From positions 1 to 8,336 of the forward strand of contig JAOUOK010000051.1 in assembly GCA_029880425.1 (NCBI GenBank): 8,336 nucleotides of DNA, written 5' to 3'. Under the pieces are notes generated by a model. The model did no database searches. It was not told the DNA's origin and saw only the letters and a list, made by a program, of their open reading frames with translations. Positions 6,900 to 8,336 of this stretch are shown piece after piece. Positions within the stretch are counted from its first letter, which is position 1, and each line of letters begins with the position of its first letter. Made by a program: the position numbers and the translations under genes. Source of the stretch: Gammaproteobacteria bacterium. Its GTDB lineage: Bacteria > Pseudomonadota > Gammaproteobacteria > UBA6429 > Thiohalophilaceae.

Positions 6900-6958
6900 A
6901 ACAAAACAGCCCTTTATCCTTTCGCTATTTTAACAGATAGCAAAAGAAAAAAGGGCTG
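6900..6958 (-). terminator. Intrinsic-type terminator of the chemoreceptor gene, overlapping the cmoA leader
   Basis: On the minus strand an outer 9-bp stem, CAGCCCTTT (from 6950-6958) with AAAGGGCTG (from 6907-6915), encloses a three-base mismatched internal loop. An inner 10-bp stem, CTTTTGCTAT (from 6937-6946) with ATAGCGAAAG (from 6919-6928), follows; its single wobble is G-U in minus-strand RNA but C-A in plus-strand RNA. The 3' arm is followed by TTTTGTT, then directly by the cmoA ATG. Orientation, T-tract and wobble all point to termination leftward, out of the chemoreceptor gene. Confidence 0.7.
6927..6935 (-). promoter_or_regulatory. Candidate extended -10 promoter for cmoA inside the terminator hairpin
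   Basis: Read on the minus strand this is TGTTAAAAT: a TG dinucleotide, one base, then TAAAAT (five of six matches to TATAAT), i.e. an extended -10. The hexamer 17 bp upstream (CCCTTT) is not a -35. Transcription would start near 6920, past the hairpin loop, giving a leader of about 20 bases that keeps AAAGGG free. The assignment is inferred. Confidence 0.4.
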
Positions 6959-6980
6959 CGGAGTTATATAAAAAGTAATT

Positions 6981-8285
6981 TTATACTTTAAATTGCTGCA
7001 TCATGTCCTGTAAATGTGTTGCTAGCGCGTTTAAGTTTTCACTCTCTTGCGAGGCTTCACTGGCATTACTGACCGATTCATATGACGCGGCGTTAATTTT
7101 ATTCAGGCTAACATCAATTTCATGGGCAACTTCTGTTTGCTGCTCTGCAGCATTGGAAATTTGCAGGTTCATCTGGTTAATGGTGTTAACTGCCGAGGTA
7201 ATTTTCTGTAACGCTGCACCGGTATCACTAGCCTGCTCGACACTGTTGGTTGCCTGGATATGACTTTCCTCCATCACTTTAACCGCGTCATTGGCACCAT
7301 TTTGTAAACGTTCAATCATGGACTGAATTTCCTCGGTCGATTGTTGTGTACGACTTGCCAGTGTACGCACCTCATCAGCAACAACAGCAAAGCCCCGACC
7401 TTGCTCACCCGCTCGTGCCGCTTCGATAGCGGCATTCAATGCCAGTAAATTCGTTTGCTCGGCAATACCACGAATAACATCAAGAACCGAACCAATCTCT
7501 TCGCTATCAGACTGAAGGGTACGAATAACATCATTGGCACGTTCAACCTCACCGGCCAGTAAGTTAATACTTTGTACTGTTTGACTTACGATTTCCATAC
7601 CTGAGTTGACATCACTATCTGCTGCCTGCGCGGCATCTGCAGCATTGCGAGCATTCGATGCAACTTCAGTTGCGGTTGCTGTCATTTCATTCATCGCAGT
7701 TGCCACTTGCTCAATTTGATTTTGTTGTTGCAGTGCACTGCTGCTACTTGAAGCCGAGATTGAATTAAGGTGAGAAGCCATCCCGACCAGGTTTGAAGAA
7801 TCATCGATAACCTGGCTGATAATGCCCTGCAGCTTTTCAATAAAGCCGTTAAATATTCTGCCAAGATCATCAATACCGTCGTTGCCTTTCACATTTATAC
7901 GACGGCTTAAATCACCATCACCGGAAGAAACATCCCTGAATTTCACCGCAAGATCGGCAAGACGCCGTCTAATCATGTAAAGAAACAGGTAATAAACAAT
8001 TATGACGACACCCGCAGAAGCCGCAAACATTAGCCCAACCACTTTCACGGCAACTTCATCAAAAGTACTCTCCAGCGTGGCCGACACTTCCTGCATGATA
8101 ATTTGCTGATTGGAAACTGAATGCTTTTCAGCAACCACGTTTAACTTTTCGTTTAATTCATCCCTTACACTGCCACTCTGGCTTAAAATAACAAAGGCAC
8201 ATATCGCGAAAATAATGGTTAATATCGTCGCCAACAACGCGGCAAACTTAGTCGCTAAACGTAATTTATGAGCAAACTGAAACAT
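6981..8285 (-). CDS. Methyl-accepting chemotaxis protein with a very short periplasmic domain
   Basis: This 434-residue inner-membrane chemoreceptor should signal to CheA/CheW and the flagellar or twitching motor. The first transmembrane helix is at about 12-34 and the second at about 83-105, leaving only about 48 residues in the periplasm with no recognisable ligand fold. A HAMP domain follows (about 105-155), then a long cytoplasmic helical hairpin whose tip has the hallmark [20 protein letters not shown] at 276-295, then [15 protein letters not shown]. The arms are each roughly 20 heptads, consistent with the 40H class. The C terminus QFKV lacks the NWETF-type CheR/CheB tether. The ATG at 8285 has AAGGA four bases upstream. 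A small ligand, membrane or energy state could be the signal; it cannot be deduced. A terminator follows at 6900-6958, so it is likely transcribed alone or last. Confidence 0.95.
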   Translation of the reverse strand: MFQFAHKLRLATKFAALLATILTIIFAICAFVILSQSGSVRDELNEKLNVVAEKHSVSNQQIIMQEVSATLESTFDEVAVKVVGLMFAASAGVVIIVYYLFLYMIRRRLADLAVKFRDVSSGDGDLSRRINVKGNDGIDDLGRIFNGFIEKLQGIISQVIDDSSNLVGMASHLNSISASSSSSALQQQNQIEQVATAMNEMTATATEVASNARNAADAAQAADSDVNSGMEIVSQTVQSINLLAGEVERANDVIRTLQSDSEEIGSVLDVIRGIAEQTNLLALNAAIEAARAGEQGRGFAVVADEVRTLASRTQQSTEEIQSMIERLQNGANDAVKVMEESHIQATNSVEQASDTGAALQKITSAVNTINQMNLQISNAAEQQTEVAHEIDVSLNKINAASYESVSNASEASQESENLNALATHLQDMMQQFKV

Positions 8286-8308
8286 TGTGTCCTTACCTTG
8301 AAATATAA

Positions 8309-8324
8309 AATGTTCAAATGTTCA
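8309..8324. repeat. Tandem 8-bp direct repeat upstream of the chemoreceptor gene
   Basis: AATGTTCA occurs twice back to back (8309-8316 and 8317-8324), reading TGAACATT twice on the gene's strand, 24-39 bases before the ATG. It may be a regulator half-site pair or simple local duplication. The promoter region continues past the window edge. Confidence 0.5.
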
Positions 8325-8336
8325 GGATTAATATCG

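Noticed and set aside
4521..8285. A new multi-gene system in the cmoA-cmoB-msrA-chemoreceptor region
   Set aside because: Each gene belongs to a well-known housekeeping or signalling family, and the chemoreceptor is separated from cmoA by a terminator; nothing indicates a joint novel function.

Overview
The window looks like ordinary chromosomal DNA of an AT-rich gammaproteobacterium. The strongest clues are the adjacent cmoA and cmoB genes (a tRNA wobble-uridine pathway typical of Gammaproteobacteria), an E. coli-type MsrA, a YjbQ protein, the start of a ZapE-type ATPase, and an HDOD protein with a YbaK-like front end. I cannot name a genus. There are no RNA genes, insertion sequences, CRISPR arrays, phage genes or recognisable defence systems, and coding style looks uniform throughout.

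Layout, left to right. Positions 1-236 (minus) hold the N-terminal part of zapE, cut by the window edge. Just upstream of it on the same strand (271-750) is a small tandem CDGSH iron-sulfur protein, probably co-transcribed with zapE. A 120-bp divergent AT-rich region separates this from a patatin-like lipid hydrolase on the plus strand (872-2017, TTG start). Converging on it from the right is a two-gene minus-strand unit: a long HDOD signalling protein (2462-3808) followed by an unrecognised small soluble protein (2044-2424). A non-coding divergent region of about 290 bp (3809-4097) leads to yjbQ (plus, 4098-4508). yjbQ converges with the minus-strand operon cmoA-cmoB-msrA (6899 down to 4521), and the facing stop codons sit symmetrically in a perfect palindrome. 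Upstream of cmoA is a methyl-accepting chemotaxis protein (minus, 6981-8285). Its apparent intrinsic terminator abuts cmoA and seems to contain cmoA's own promoter and Shine-Dalgarno site.

How the genes work together. CmoA makes carboxy-S-adenosylmethionine, and CmoB uses it to build 5-carboxymethoxyuridine at U34 of tRNAs. MsrA repairs oxidised methionine and is probably only a transcriptional neighbour. The HDOD protein and the chemoreceptor belong to signalling and motility but are not linked in one operon.

I found no convincing new multi-gene system. The points most worth a second look are the nested terminator/promoter before cmoA, the unknown gene paired with the HDOD protein, the palindrome shared by two stop codons, and the altered second CDGSH motif.
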